Shown here piece by piece: positions 44,328 to 53,384 of a stretch of DNA of 64,000 nucleotides. Source of the DNA: Fabrea salina (taxonomy: Eukaryota; Ciliophora; Heterotrichea; Heterotrichida; Fabreidae); the NCBI GenBank assembly GCA_022984795.1, contig JALIHJ010000008.1, positions 186,001 to 250,000 of the forward strand, read 5' to 3'. Position 1 is the stretch's first letter. Each line of letters opens with the position of its first letter. A program made the position numbers and the translations under genes. The notes beneath the pieces were generated by a model. It saw nothing but the letters and a program-made list of their open reading frames with translations, was not told where the DNA came from and ran no database searches.

Positions 44328-46109
44328 TTACTCTTCTTTTTTGGACTCTTCTTTTGCTTGCTGTTTTTTGGCCTTTTTAGCTGCCCGGGCTTGTTGTTTC
44401 TTAGAAAGCTTTTGCTCACTTCCTTGGGCAGTAGACTTAGGGTCGACTTTGCTCCCAAGCGAAGACATTCCTTTGGTTTTTCCATCAGGGATGAAGATCA
44501 TGTTCACTGAGCTTTCGGACTGGGAGTCTATGATGTAGAATCCTCTTCGCTCGAGTTGGAACACAGAGTTTGGAGCTAAGTTCCTTAAGTCAGGACTTCC
44601 GAAAGCTTTAGTTTCAAACTTGGAGTTGTGGTTTATGAGCTCGTCAAAGTTGTCTGTTTCCTCAACTTTAGCTTTGGTGATGAGCACGTCGAACTCAATG
44701 AGGTTCAAAGGAGAAAGTAGTTCTTCTACTGCAGACAACCAAGTTAGTTTTTTGGTTTTTTTAAAGTCTTTGTCTTCAAGAGTCAGTCTTCCCGTAAGTT
44801 TGAGTTTAACTGGCTGCCCTTTAAACACTTCAGAAGTTTCAGTGTCAATTAAGTCTATCACTGCATTCCCCCACTTCATAAAGGTAACTTTTTCGCCTGC
44901 TTGGATGTTTTTGGCGTCGTCGTATTCAACTAGCACTTGTTTGTAGAAAGTAACTTTGGTGTTGCCTAAGTCTGAGTTTTTTTGGTGCAAAGGGTGCTCT
45001 TCTTGGTAGTGCTCTTCAGGTCCGTTAGTGAACTCTACCAAACAAAAGTTTTCAGAAGATATAGCAGTGTACCTGGGTGCAATGGGGTCTATGAGTTGTT
45101 TGTTTTTAGACCACAAAACAGACCAGTCCATCAGCACAGTATTTCTGCTAGGGCCTTGTTCAAGCATGAACTCTTTTAAAGTCTGGACCTGCAAACCTCT
45201 TCTAAGAATCCCCTGCACAGTTGGGAACCTTGGGTCAAACCATCCCTCCACTACTCCGGTGTCTACTAGTTTCTGGAGTTTCCTTTTGCTGAGCACAGTG
45301 TTCACCAAGTTAAGTCGTGAGTAGTCAAAGATTTCTAAGTCCCTCATGTCTAAAGCTTTTAAAATCCAGTGGTACATAGGGTTTCTGTCGTTAAACTCAC
45401 TTGAACGCAAACAGTGAGTGACTCCTTCTAAACTATCTACTATAGGACAAGCAAAGTCATAAGTAGGGTAAACCTTAAAAGCATCCCCTGTTCTAATGTG
45501 CTTTGCGTCAGTAAACCGGTAAAACACAGGGTCTCTCATGCACTTGTTTTTGTCGTCCACACTGATTTTGCCTCTGACACAGTAGTCTGGTTGGTTTCCC
45601 TGTATGAATTCTTTCCAAATAGCTAAGTTCTCTTCAACAGAAGTGTTGCGGCAAATACTTTCAATGCCTTCATTGCGTTGTCTACGCATTTCCTCTACCG
45701 AAGTGTTGTCCATGTAAGCCTTGCCTTCACTTATAAGTTTTTCACACATTTCAAGAATCTGGGCAAAGTAGTCTGAAGTGTGAGTTTGGACGTCTGGAAA
45801 GATCTCAAGGTTCTCAAGGTCCTTTAAAATGTTGTCTACGAATTCTTGGGTTTCCTTGACTGGGTTTGTGTCGTCAAAGCGCAGAATCATTTTGCCTTTG
45901 TACATCTTGGAGTAGTGGTAGTTAAGCATTGCAGCTTTGATGTGTCCAATGTGCAAGTACCCACTTGGCTCTGGAGGGAACCTAGTCACGACTTGTCCCT
46001 CTACTGCGTTTTTGAGCACGCCTTTGTAGTTTTCGTACAGCTGGGCTGTTCTGTCCGCACACTCCATATTTGTAAGAGTCCGTGCAGTCTTTAAAGTCTT
46101 TAATAACAT
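44328..46109 (-). CDS. Glutamyl-tRNA synthetase, cytosolic type
   Basis: Charges tRNA-Glu with glutamate. 593 residues of archaeal/eukaryotic-type class I synthetase: RFPPEPSGYLHIGHIKAA with a perfect HIGH box, ILRFDDTNPVKETQEF, YPTYDFACPIVDSLEGVTH, the KMSKS-equivalent TVLSKRKL and DPRFPTVQGILRRG, then the beta-barrel anticodon-binding domain and a Lys/Ala-rich tail. Compared with GlnRS, the VDSLEGVTHCLRSSEFNDRN segment fits GluRS better. The start may be 46109 or the internal ATG at 46067 (MECADRTAQ); the first 14 residues (MLLKTLKTARTLTN) could be a leader for a second, organellar form. Confidence 0.9.
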   Translation of the reverse strand: MLLKTLKTARTLTNMECADRTAQLYENYKGVLKNAVEGQVVTRFPPEPSGYLHIGHIKAAMLNYHYSKMYKGKMILRFDDTNPVKETQEFVDNILKDLENLEIFPDVQTHTSDYFAQILEMCEKLISEGKAYMDNTSVEEMRRQRNEGIESICRNTSVEENLAIWKEFIQGNQPDYCVRGKISVDDKNKCMRDPVFYRFTDAKHIRTGDAFKVYPTYDFACPIVDSLEGVTHCLRSSEFNDRNPMYHWILKALDMRDLEIFDYSRLNLVNTVLSKRKLQKLVDTGVVEGWFDPRFPTVQGILRRGLQVQTLKEFMLEQGPSRNTVLMDWSVLWSKNKQLIDPIAPRYTAISSENFCLVEFTNGPEEHYQEEHPLHQKNSDLGNTKVTFYKQVLVEYDDAKNIQAGEKVTFMKWGNAVIDLIDTETSEVFKGQPVKLKLTGRLTLEDKDFKKTKKLTWLSAVEELLSPLNLIEFDVLITKAKVEETDNFDELINHNSKFETKAFGSPDLRNLAPNSVFQLERRGFYIIDSQSESSVNMIFIPDGKTKGMSSLGSKVDPKSTAQGSEQKLSKKQQARAAKKAKKQQAKEESKKEE

Positions 46110-46116
46110 TTACAAG

Positions 46117-46656
46117 ATGCTAAGAATCTCAGCTAGACAAATCCCTTCTTTAGACCTTCCTATAGTGAAATACGACAGTTTTGAAGACCTTTACCAAGTA
46201 TCTTTTGCCCAGAATACACTTAAGTTGTTTAAGTCTAAGTCTTTGCTGCTAGGCATCCCGGGGGCCTTCTTCCCAAGTTCCCAACACAAACTAGTCCCTG
46301 AGTACATCAAGTACTTCAATGAACTCAAAGCACTGTGTGGAGTCTCTAGAATTTTTTTGTTAAGTGTAAACGACCCCTATGTGCTCCAAACCTTTGCAGA
46401 AGAAATCGACGCTGAGGAAAAGGTTACTTATGTAAGTGACTTCAAAGCAGAGTTAACGAACCACTTCAAAACAGGAAGCGAACTTAAAGGGGTGGGGTTC
46501 AGGAGCAAAGCTTTTAGGTGCATTGTGGAAGCTGGAACTATTACTCATTGGGCTTGCGAAGAAGACTGGAAAATCACGAGTGCCACAAGGGTTTACTCTT
46601 TTTTAAGAGAAGTTTCTCCTTACTTGCCCTACCCCAACACAGTTTATGATAATTAG
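46117..46656 (+). CDS. Peroxiredoxin-5-like protein lacking the peroxidatic cysteine
   Basis: 179 residues with a Prx5/AhpC-type thioredoxin fold: SKSLLLGIPGAFFPSSQHKLVPEYI followed by SRIFLLSVNDPYVLQTFAEE. Active Prx5 has PGAFTPGCSKTHLPGF, with the peroxidatic Cys; here the aligned residue is Ser and no Cys is near. The N-terminus (MLRISARQIPSLDLP) could be a short mitochondrial leader. The fold is preserved over the normal length and the frame is intact, so a non-peroxidase role, or a binding role, is likelier than recent decay. Start codon is seven bases from the divergent GluRS start. Confidence 0.75.
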   Translation: MLRISARQIPSLDLPIVKYDSFEDLYQVSFAQNTLKLFKSKSLLLGIPGAFFPSSQHKLVPEYIKYFNELKALCGVSRIFLLSVNDPYVLQTFAEEIDAEEKVTYVSDFKAELTNHFKTGSELKGVGFRSKAFRCIVEAGTITHWACEEDWKITSATRVYSFLREVSPYLPYPNTVYDN

Positions 46657-46657
46657 A

Positions 46658-47645
46658 TTAAGGATAAATTACTTCGTTGTTTCGTCTAAACTCCTCAGCA
46701 ATTGCCTTTCTGGGATCTTCCTTGTTGTTGATTGCTCTTTGAGCGTCCGTTTTTCCCAATTTAACTTCTTGTTCTAGAATTTTTTTAGAAAAGTCCAAGG
46801 GGACTCCTGGCACATACCCATCAGGTATAAACTGGGTGTTAAATATTGTATACCTAAAGTTCACGTCAGGGTAAGCATTGACTGCTGAGTAGTAAAACCA
46901 AAAAGCGCCGTCGTAAGGCTTAATTTCTTGGTACACTCTCCAAGCCACGTCTAGAGTGGTGAATGACTTGGTGTCGTTATACAGGGCAGGTTTATGATCA
47001 AAAATTAAGTCAACAGTGATGTCGCTATCCTTGTCAACAACCTCCCTGCACCTTTCTACTGCTGCAAAGTAGTCCAGGTTCACTATGCAACCTCCGTCTG
47101 CGTACACAGACCCTCTGAACTGCTGATGGGGAAATATAAAGGGAGGAGTTCCTGAAGAAACAACCCCTTCTAGTATTTCATCTCCAAGCAGTCTTTCACT
47201 AAACTGCATTGTTGTTGCATCGTTGAAGTTGGTGGCTCCAACTGTAATGTTCCTATTTATTCCTCTGTTGTAGTAGTACTTAAGGGTTTCTTTGCAAGGA
47301 GCATTGTTGAAAATGCCGTATTCATAGATCAATCCTTCAACCAGCCCACCAGGCCAGTTAACGTATATAGCGCTGTTGTTAAGGGACAACCAAACATTCA
47401 CAAGAAAATCAGCCATCTGCTTTTCCTGTCCCATAGGGAACTGGGCAACTCCTCCTGAGTTAATGGCTCCAGTGGAAATGCCTGTCACCACGTTCCAGTT
47501 CACTTCATCGTCAGGGAGTCCATTTAGCCAACCCCCAAATCACTCCTGCTTCGTAAGCACCGTGACTTCCACCACCTTCCATGGACAAAGCTTTGCAAGT
47601 AGCACCTGCTACGCTTTCAACAAGAAGACTAATCAAAAAAATCAT
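46658..47645 (-). pseudogene. Patatin-like phospholipase copy 4, one-base frame break
   Basis: This inverted copy lies 27 kb from the other three. From ATG 47645-47643 it encodes a leader (MIFLISLLVESVAG), the glycine-rich block and EAGVIWGLAK, then one extra base near 47522 (AAATGG where copy 1 has AAAGG) puts a TGA in frame. After that base the frame runs intact to the end, keeping TGISTG and YADGG. Most of the first two thirds is almost identical to copy 1 at the nucleotide level, whereas VAWRVYQEIKPYDGAFWFYY matches copy 2. The intact remainder suggests either a very recent break or a consensus error. Confidence 0.7.
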
Positions 47646-47674
47646 TTAACAATTTATTCACCAGCACACAAAAC

Positions 47675-47691
47675 TAAAAAAAATGGAGTTA
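47675..47691 (+). repeat. Target-site duplication, left copy
   Basis: TAAAAAAAATGGAGTTA, repeated perfectly at 48060-48076. Confidence 0.85.
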
Positions 47692-48059
47692 GGGAGCAAA
47701 CACCCCCTCAAAAAAATAAAAAACACCAACCCACCCCCACCATCAAACAAAAAGAAGAAGGGGAGCAAAAAAAAAAACCCCCCCCCCCAAACCCCCTTAA
47801 AAAAAAAAACCCCCCCACACCCCCAAAAAACCCCCCAAAAAGACAGCGCCCTCCCCCCCCCCCCCATATTTTTTTCCCTTAAACACCCCCAAAACCCCCC
47901 GGCGCCACGGGGGGGGAAGGCGCGCGCGCGGGCCACCCCGCCCAAACCCTCCCCGGCCGGGGTTTCCAGGAGAAGAAACAACACCCCAAACCGCCCCCCC
48001 GGAGCCCCCCTTCCCCCTCTGGGGGGGGGGGGGGGGGGGGAGCTAACGTAATAATAAAA
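47692..48059 (+). mobile_element. SINE-like insertion (368 bp) with long C and G homopolymers
   Basis: Between perfect 17-nt duplications is a body made largely of A and C homopolymer blocks, then GC-rich sequence (GGCGCGCGCGCGGG, CCCCGGCCGGGG), a run of 20 G at 48021-48040, and a short tail AATAATAAAA on the right. Overlapping ORFs on both strands are low-complexity and meaningless. The duplication shows that something inserted here, but the body has the look of poorly resolved consensus sequence, so its internal bases should not be trusted. No other content seen in this gene-free stretch. Confidence 0.6.
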
Positions 48060-48076
48060 TAAAAAAAATGGAGTTA
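48060..48076 (+). repeat. Target-site duplication, right copy
   Basis: Second perfect copy of TAAAAAAAATGGAGTTA, three bases before the stop of the senescence-domain gene. Confidence 0.85.
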
Positions 48077-48079
48077 CCG

Positions 48080-49120
48080 CTAGTCATACTTAACTTGAAT
48101 GTCTGATTCTTCCTTTGCTTCTTCTTCGTACATTATCATCCTAACTCCTGTTTCTTTAGCTGTTCTTTTAACAAGTTTTTTGAACCCAACCTGCCTTGCA
48201 CTTCTGTAAACGTTCCCAGCATTAGAAACACAGGTAATTCCGTCTTCAGCAAACTTAGCAGCTTCTTCTCCGTACCTGTGTTCAACAACGTCCACAGCAG
48301 CTTCTTTGCTGCTGCTCAGCAGAATTACAAGTGACTCTTCAAGTCCGTCATAAATGGTAACAGCAGCTTGTATTCCTACCCTTCCGACTTCTTTAGCTTT
48401 TTGGTAGTAGTTAGACCTTGTGAACTTCTGAGCTTTGGAGTTCGAGCTTAATTTGGCAGAGATGTAAGTGCCTAGGGCAGAAGCTGAACTTATGACCCCT
48501 GTCACTAAAGACCTTGAAAGCACTACTGCTGCCCCTGTTGAAGCCTTTACTTTTGAGAGAGTGTTTTTGGTTTTTTCTGAGATTTGGGTGGGATTTTCCT
48601 TCTTTTTTATCTTAGTTTTCAAATAAGCCCCACCTTTTTTAATGCCCTTTGAAGTAAACTTAGCTGCACTGACAAGGCCTGAACTTACTTTGGTGCTGCC
48701 TTTTAGGACAAGTTCTGAGAACCTTCTGAACTTAGTTCTTTGAGGAGCTAACTCGATGTCAGTAGACTCAATGTCTTCAGGAGGGGACCTATCTTGAGCC
48801 CTCACAAATTCAGTGCTTTCTTGAAAAACACTCTCTAAGGCTTGGAGTATTTCGGTTTCTGTTTCTTGAGAAATAACTACTCCTAAGTAAGTGTTGAAGT
48901 GTGGAAAGCTGTAGTGGCACAAATCACTTGACATCACAGGAAGTTGTCTTTGTAGAGAAATTTGAAAATCCTCCAGTGCCAGAATATATAGGTTTTCTGA
49001 GTCCACGTAAAACAGTTCCAAGTCTCCTGTTAACAGTAGAGTTTTAGTGTCTTCTTGTATTGAGTACAACTGAGCATTTGGGATACTCAGTACAGCCTCA
49101 GCATTCAGATTGCTTTCCAT
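48080..49120 (-). CDS. Senescence/spartin-domain protein (ERD7-like)
   Basis: 346 residues from ATG 49120-49118 (MESNLNAEAVL). The N-terminal half is a pleckstrin-like beta domain (LLLTGDLELFYVDSENLYIL), the C-terminal half the Ala/Gly/Ser-rich helical senescence domain shared by plant ERD7 and animal spartin (LVSAAKFTSKGIKKGGAYL, VLSRSLVTGVISSASALG). Spartin binds lipid droplets and aids their turnover by lipophagy; plant ERD7 binds membrane lipids. Seven bases away on the other strand begins a hormone-sensitive-lipase-like gene, so two likely lipid-droplet proteins share one tiny promoter region. Confidence 0.8.
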   Translation of the reverse strand: MESNLNAEAVLSIPNAQLYSIQEDTKTLLLTGDLELFYVDSENLYILALEDFQISLQRQLPVMSSDLCHYSFPHFNTYLGVVISQETETEILQALESVFQESTEFVRAQDRSPPEDIESTDIELAPQRTKFRRFSELVLKGSTKVSSGLVSAAKFTSKGIKKGGAYLKTKIKKKENPTQISEKTKNTLSKVKASTGAAVVLSRSLVTGVISSASALGTYISAKLSSNSKAQKFTRSNYYQKAKEVGRVGIQAAVTIYDGLEESLVILLSSSKEAAVDVVEHRYGEEAAKFAEDGITCVSNAGNVYRSARQVGFKKLVKRTAKETGVRMIMYEEEAKEESDIQVKYD

Positions 49121-49127
49121 TATAAAA

Positions 49128-50813
49128 ATGAATGACTTGTTTGAGACTGTGGTTGAAAGAATCCCTTCAATAATTAGAGCCTCAAGGAAAATAAAGGACC
49201 CTAACTTAAAAGGATTCATTTCTGAGTTGCTGTACCACTTAAACCAAATCAACACTACTCTTTCAGAGAACTACAGCACTTCTAACGGAGAACTCAACCC
49301 TATTTCTTCATCAGTAATTTTAGAACTTCTCAACTCTTACCTCAAAAGCATTGCTTCTCTCATAGAAAACCTCAAGGACTCTACTAAGTCTTCCCGGAAA
49401 CTCAGAATTTTCGCCTCTAAACTCCAAACTATTAACGAGTACCTTGAGTTTGGCTTGAAATTCGACAAAGAGGACCTTTTGTGCTTAAACACTGAAGACG
49501 AAAGGTGGAAAAAACTAGGACAAGTTATAGAGTATGTCAAGTTAGCAGAAGACCTGGAAGCCCAAACCAGCAGGTTTTTGGCCAACGTAGCTAAAGGACA
49601 GGCTTTCATCAGCAGAGGGCTCAAAGAACCCACTAAATTCAGAAAAAGGCTCATGGTAGGGCTTTACATGATATGGTATGGCCTTCAAAAAACCAAAGCT
49701 ATAGAAGAAACTGAGTACTTTTACTCCAAACCTAACGCTGCAGCTGCAAAGACTGTGTGGAACATGCTAGATAGTACTTTAGGGGGTTTGCATAAGGTAA
49801 CTCTTCCTTCCATAAAGTTCAACAAGGTGATTTTCCTGCCCAGACTGGCTAGGGAAGTTACATCTGACGAACTAGTTTCAGTCAACCTTAAAAACTCTGT
49901 TCACTACGTAGACCAAATACACAACGAACCTATCATAGGGGGTTCTAGGTTCACTCTGGAGCGGGACGAAGGCAAAGTAAGAGTACCTGTTAGGGTGCTT
50001 TCGCCTGGACCTATTAATCAGATTTCTCCAAAGTCTTCAAGTACTTGCTTTTGCGTTCCTGACTCTGAAGTTCACTTTGACAAGCTTGTTCTGCATATAC
50101 ACGGAGGAGGGTTCATATCTATGTCTTCAAGCTCCCACCAGTCCTACACCAGAAACTGGGCCAATGCTCTTGGGTTTCCTGTGTTCTCGATTGACTACAG
50201 ACTATCTCCTGAGCACAAGTTCCCTTCCGCTTTGGACGACTGCTGGCAAGCTTACTACTGGCTTGTTAACTACTCAAGTAAGTTCTTAGGAATCAAGGAC
50301 CCTAAAATCATACTAGCAGGGGACTCTGCAGGAGGCAACTTAGCAGCTGCACTTACTATAAAGTTGATCTCTGCGGGTTACAGAGTTCCTGATGGTTTGT
50401 TTTTGGCCTACCCAGCTGTGAACCTTATAAAAGAAAGGTTTAGTTTTTCTTTAGTGCAGAGTTTAGACGACATGCTAGTGCCTCATACCTTTTTGAAGCT
50501 GTGTTTAGAATCCTACCTAGAAGACTCCAGCGCTGCAGAGCATAACCCCTTGATCTCTCCTTTGGTAGCTCCAGACGATGTGCTAGAAATGTTTCCTCCA
50601 GTCAGAATGATGGTGGGGACTAAAGACCCCTTGCATGACGATGTGTTGAGGTTTTGCGAAAGGCTTTTGGACTGTGGAGTCGATGTAGGACTGAAAGTCT
50701 ACGAAGGGTTAATTCACGGAGGGTTGAATTTTTGCATAAAGGGAGGAATTCCTGCGTGTCAAAACTTCGTACAGGACAGTATAGAGCTTTTGAGACAGCT
50801 TTCAGAAATATGA
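49128..50813 (+). CDS. Hormone-sensitive-lipase-type alpha/beta hydrolase
   Basis: 561 residues. The first 280 form a helical N-terminal domain like that of hormone-sensitive lipase (ERIPSIIRASRKIKDPNLKG), and the rest is the catalytic domain: oxyanion LHIHGGGFISMSS (HGGG about 325), IDYRLSPEHKFPSALDD, nucleophile LAGDSAGGN (Ser about 400), Asp in VGTKDPLHDD and His in EGLIHGGLNF. Such enzymes hydrolyse diacylglycerol and steryl esters, usually at lipid droplets. All catalytic residues are present. I start at ATG 49128; the codons before it overlap the divergent gene. Stop is TGA. Confidence 0.9.
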   Translation: MNDLFETVVERIPSIIRASRKIKDPNLKGFISELLYHLNQINTTLSENYSTSNGELNPISSSVILELLNSYLKSIASLIENLKDSTKSSRKLRIFASKLQTINEYLEFGLKFDKEDLLCLNTEDERWKKLGQVIEYVKLAEDLEAQTSRFLANVAKGQAFISRGLKEPTKFRKRLMVGLYMIWYGLQKTKAIEETEYFYSKPNAAAAKTVWNMLDSTLGGLHKVTLPSIKFNKVIFLPRLAREVTSDELVSVNLKNSVHYVDQIHNEPIIGGSRFTLERDEGKVRVPVRVLSPGPINQISPKSSSTCFCVPDSEVHFDKLVLHIHGGGFISMSSSSHQSYTRNWANALGFPVFSIDYRLSPEHKFPSALDDCWQAYYWLVNYSSKFLGIKDPKIILAGDSAGGNLAAALTIKLISAGYRVPDGLFLAYPAVNLIKERFSFSLVQSLDDMLVPHTFLKLCLESYLEDSSAAEHNPLISPLVAPDDVLEMFPPVRMMVGTKDPLHDDVLRFCERLLDCGVDVGLKVYEGLIHGGLNFCIKGGIPACQNFVQDSIELLRQLSEI

Positions 50814-50836
50814 ATTCATAATTAATCTTTGATAAT

Positions 50837-51325
50837 ATGTACTCAGTAGTAAACCTAGAGACTTCTTACAAGTTCACCAACTACAAGTCCTATGCTCAAC
50901 TCACTCGTCAAAGGATACACTCAATTCTTAAAAGCAAGCAAACAAACCTAGACAAGTTGATTAAGTTCAGTCACTCAAGGAAACAAAGCAACTCGCATGC
51001 TGAACTAAGAGGACTCAAGCCCGAACTTCCGAAGCAGAGTCCTGAACTAAAGCCTTTTCTTAGGCGCGCTAAAAAGCCAACAAAACTACCAACAGAAATA
51101 ACGCCTAAATCCCAAAAAAAGTTTAACTTCTTTCCAGAAAGAAGCATTAGGAACTCTAAACAAATCTCAATCAAAAACAAAAGGTACAGCAAGTCAACTA
51201 AAAAGCCAACTATTCAAGAAGTTGAAAAAAGCCATAAAAGAAGCTCAAGTGGGTCTCTGTTGCAAGGAAACTTAAGTCCTTGGAACACAGAAATCATAAG
51301 TCCCCTATTGCCTAAGTACGTTTAA
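50837..51325 (+). CDS. Basic disordered protein, unknown
   Basis: 162 residues, Lys/Ser/Thr-rich with a Tyr-bearing start (MYSVVNLETSYKFTNYKSY). No domain seen; likely a disordered cytoskeletal or nucleic-acid-binding protein. It starts 23 bases after the lipase stop. Confidence 0.5.
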   Translation: MYSVVNLETSYKFTNYKSYAQLTRQRIHSILKSKQTNLDKLIKFSHSRKQSNSHAELRGLKPELPKQSPELKPFLRRAKKPTKLPTEITPKSQKKFNFFPERSIRNSKQISIKNKRYSKSTKKPTIQEVEKSHKRSSSGSLLQGNLSPWNTEIISPLLPKYV

Positions 51326-51339
51326 GTAACTATATAAAG

Positions 51340-52332
51340 ATGGGCCAAGCTAATTGCTCTTCTTGCAACTGTACAAATAAAGATCAAGAAGTAAACTTTG
51401 AAATCCAGTCCTCTGAAAAGTCAGAAGTGTCCAAAGCTATTATACTTTCTCCTAGAAGTCTTACTGTATCTAACAGTATAATAGTCCCTAAAATAGTTAA
51501 GTTGCAAGCCTTGTGGAGGGGGTACCAAGCACGCAAGGTCTTCAGCCAACTACTAGACTCTAAAAAACGTTCTAATTTCTACGAAGAAATTACTAGAAGT
51601 TCCTTACTAGAAACAACGCGCGTTTACAAAGATGCTTTTACTTTCGAAAGTGGAGCTGTTTACGCGGGGCAGTGGCTAGGCAAAAACAGAGACGGACATG
51701 GAATCCAAACCTGGCCAGACGGAGCGAGATACGAAGGATTCTGGAAAGACGACAAAGCCAATGGACACGGGAAGTTTTGGCACATTGACGGAGACATATT
51801 TGAAGGCAACTGGGTTAACGAAAAAGCTAGCGGGAAAGGAGTTTACAACCACAAAGACGGCGCAAAGTATGAAGGCGACTGGAAGTCAGACATCCAAGAA
51901 GGATTTGGAGTTGAGTACTGGTCTGACGGAAGCAAGTACGAAGGTTTCTACAAAGCAGGCAAAAAGAACGGCTTTGGGAAGTACACTTGGGGCGACGGAA
52001 GCACTTATGTAGGCAGTTGGGTGCAAAACAGAATTACGGGTAAAGGAGTATACATCTGGTTAGACGGAAGGAAGTACGAAGGTGACTGGCTCAACAACAA
52101 CATGCACGGAAAAGGAGTCTACACTTGGAAAGACGGAAGGAGGTACGAAGGCGAGTATAAGTTTGACAAGAAGCACGGCTACGGAACTTATCAGTGGGCA
52201 GACAAAAGGTGCTACGCTGGAGAGTGGCGGAACGGTAAAAGGCACGGAAAAGGAACTATGAGTTTCCCTGACGGAAGAGTAGTTAAAGGAGTGTGGAAGG
52301 ACGGAAACCAAGTGGAGGAACTGAATATTTAA
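51340..52332 (+). CDS. MORN-repeat protein with acylated N-terminus and IQ motif
   Basis: 330 residues. MGQANCSSCNC suggests myristoylation at Gly2 and palmitoylation of nearby Cys, so cortical membrane binding is likely. An IQ motif (VKLQALWRGYQARKVF, about 50-65) would bind calmodulin or centrin. Residues about 105-330 hold nine MORN repeats of the pattern YEGxWxxxxxHGxGxxxxxDG, which bind membranes or act as scaffolds in ciliate cortex, basal bodies and radial spokes. I infer a cortical scaffold. Confidence 0.85.
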   Translation: MGQANCSSCNCTNKDQEVNFEIQSSEKSEVSKAIILSPRSLTVSNSIIVPKIVKLQALWRGYQARKVFSQLLDSKKRSNFYEEITRSSLLETTRVYKDAFTFESGAVYAGQWLGKNRDGHGIQTWPDGARYEGFWKDDKANGHGKFWHIDGDIFEGNWVNEKASGKGVYNHKDGAKYEGDWKSDIQEGFGVEYWSDGSKYEGFYKAGKKNGFGKYTWGDGSTYVGSWVQNRITGKGVYIWLDGRKYEGDWLNNNMHGKGVYTWKDGRRYEGEYKFDKKHGYGTYQWADKRCYAGEWRNGKRHGKGTMSFPDGRVVKGVWKDGNQVEELNI

Positions 52333-52336
52333 TGTG

Positions 52337-53341
52337 CTATTGTCGTTTGTCTATTAGTATTTCTAATAACTTCCAGGCTTTTTTCAGTTCGGTTTTCATT
52401 CTTGAGTTTTCCTCTTTGAGTTGCGAAATGGAGTTTTTGAGTTCTAAGATTGAGCTCCTTTGTATCTCGACTTTGTACTCATTTTGCTGTTCCTCATGGG
52501 AAGCTCTTCTGAATAGTTTGCGGAAAGAGTCACTTTCAAGAGAAGTAAAGGCCTTTTGTTTATCTTCGTAAGTGATTGTTTGACCGTTGAGTTGTTCTAA
52601 ATTTAACTTTGCTACTAGAAAATAGTCAACTTCTTTTATGTTGTAAAAAGGATTATTGTGTATTTTAAGTCTGGATAACTCAGGCAGCATCTCAAGAGTA
52701 AAGAGTATTCTTTCGAAGAAGAAAAGCAAGTTACTGTGGGTGTTAAGTTGTACTAATTTTCTAAAAAAACTCAGTTGTGAAATGTCTTTAATTCTGTTGT
52801 TGTTGAGTTTAAGTACTTTTAAGTTTCTGAGTTTAACTAAAGGAGAAAGGTCTTCTAAAAAGTTGTGGGAAGCGTTAAGTTCTTTTAAGTTAGTGCATTC
52901 AGAAATACCTTTAAGATCTGTAAGGTAGTTTCTAGAAATCACTAACATTTTCAAGTTGAAAAACCTACAAAGACTTAGAGTCTCGTTGGATTGGAAGTTT
53001 TGTATGCCTTGGTTTTCTAGGTTGAGCTGTATATGATTTACCACGTATACATCTCCAACGTGATTGGCTTTTGCCATTTTGAGTACTGACTTGTCAGAAA
53101 GCTTTCCAATATTGCTTAGTGGGTTTTCAGGTAGGTTTAGTGACGAAATTAAAGCTGACAAATCAGGATCTGATTGATGAGTCGGAAAAGACAACTCAGC
53201 ATTTTGAGGAGACAACTCAAGATCCGTCAGAAATAAAGGAGAGTTCCCTAGACTTATGTGCCTGCTTTCTATGTGCTTTTCTAGTGTTTCATGGGAATTA
53301 AATCTTTGATCGTCAAATGGACACACATAAAGATCTGTCAT
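52337..53341 (-). CDS. LRR protein with N-terminal zinc-finger-like motif and C-terminal coiled coil
   Basis: 334 residues. The start (CPFDDQRFNSHETLEKHIESRH) resembles a zinc finger with one Cys and three His, a variant that may not bind zinc in the usual way. SDS22-type LRRs fill about 120-235 (LKELNASHNFLEDLSPL, LKVLKLNNNRIKDISQL) with a cap (LNLEQLNGQTI), and the last 60 residues are coiled coil. The family is unknown; zinc-finger plus LRR is rare. Confidence 0.7.
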   Translation of the reverse strand: MTDLYVCPFDDQRFNSHETLEKHIESRHISLGNSPLFLTDLELSPQNAELSFPTHQSDPDLSALISSLNLPENPLSNIGKLSDKSVLKMAKANHVGDVYVVNHIQLNLENQGIQNFQSNETLSLCRFFNLKMLVISRNYLTDLKGISECTNLKELNASHNFLEDLSPLVKLRNLKVLKLNNNRIKDISQLSFFRKLVQLNTHSNLLFFFERILFTLEMLPELSRLKIHNNPFYNIKEVDYFLVAKLNLEQLNGQTITYEDKQKAFTSLESDSFRKLFRRASHEEQQNEYKVEIQRSSILELKNSISQLKEENSRMKTELKKAWKLLEILIDKRQ

Positions 53342-53384
53342 TTAATTAATTAATTCCGAAGTTTTTTCAAATTTATTTCTGGAT

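Noticed and set aside
47376-48051. ORFs across the homopolymer-rich insert
   Set aside because: They are Pro/Lys or Gly/Phe strings produced by C and G runs, with no start context.
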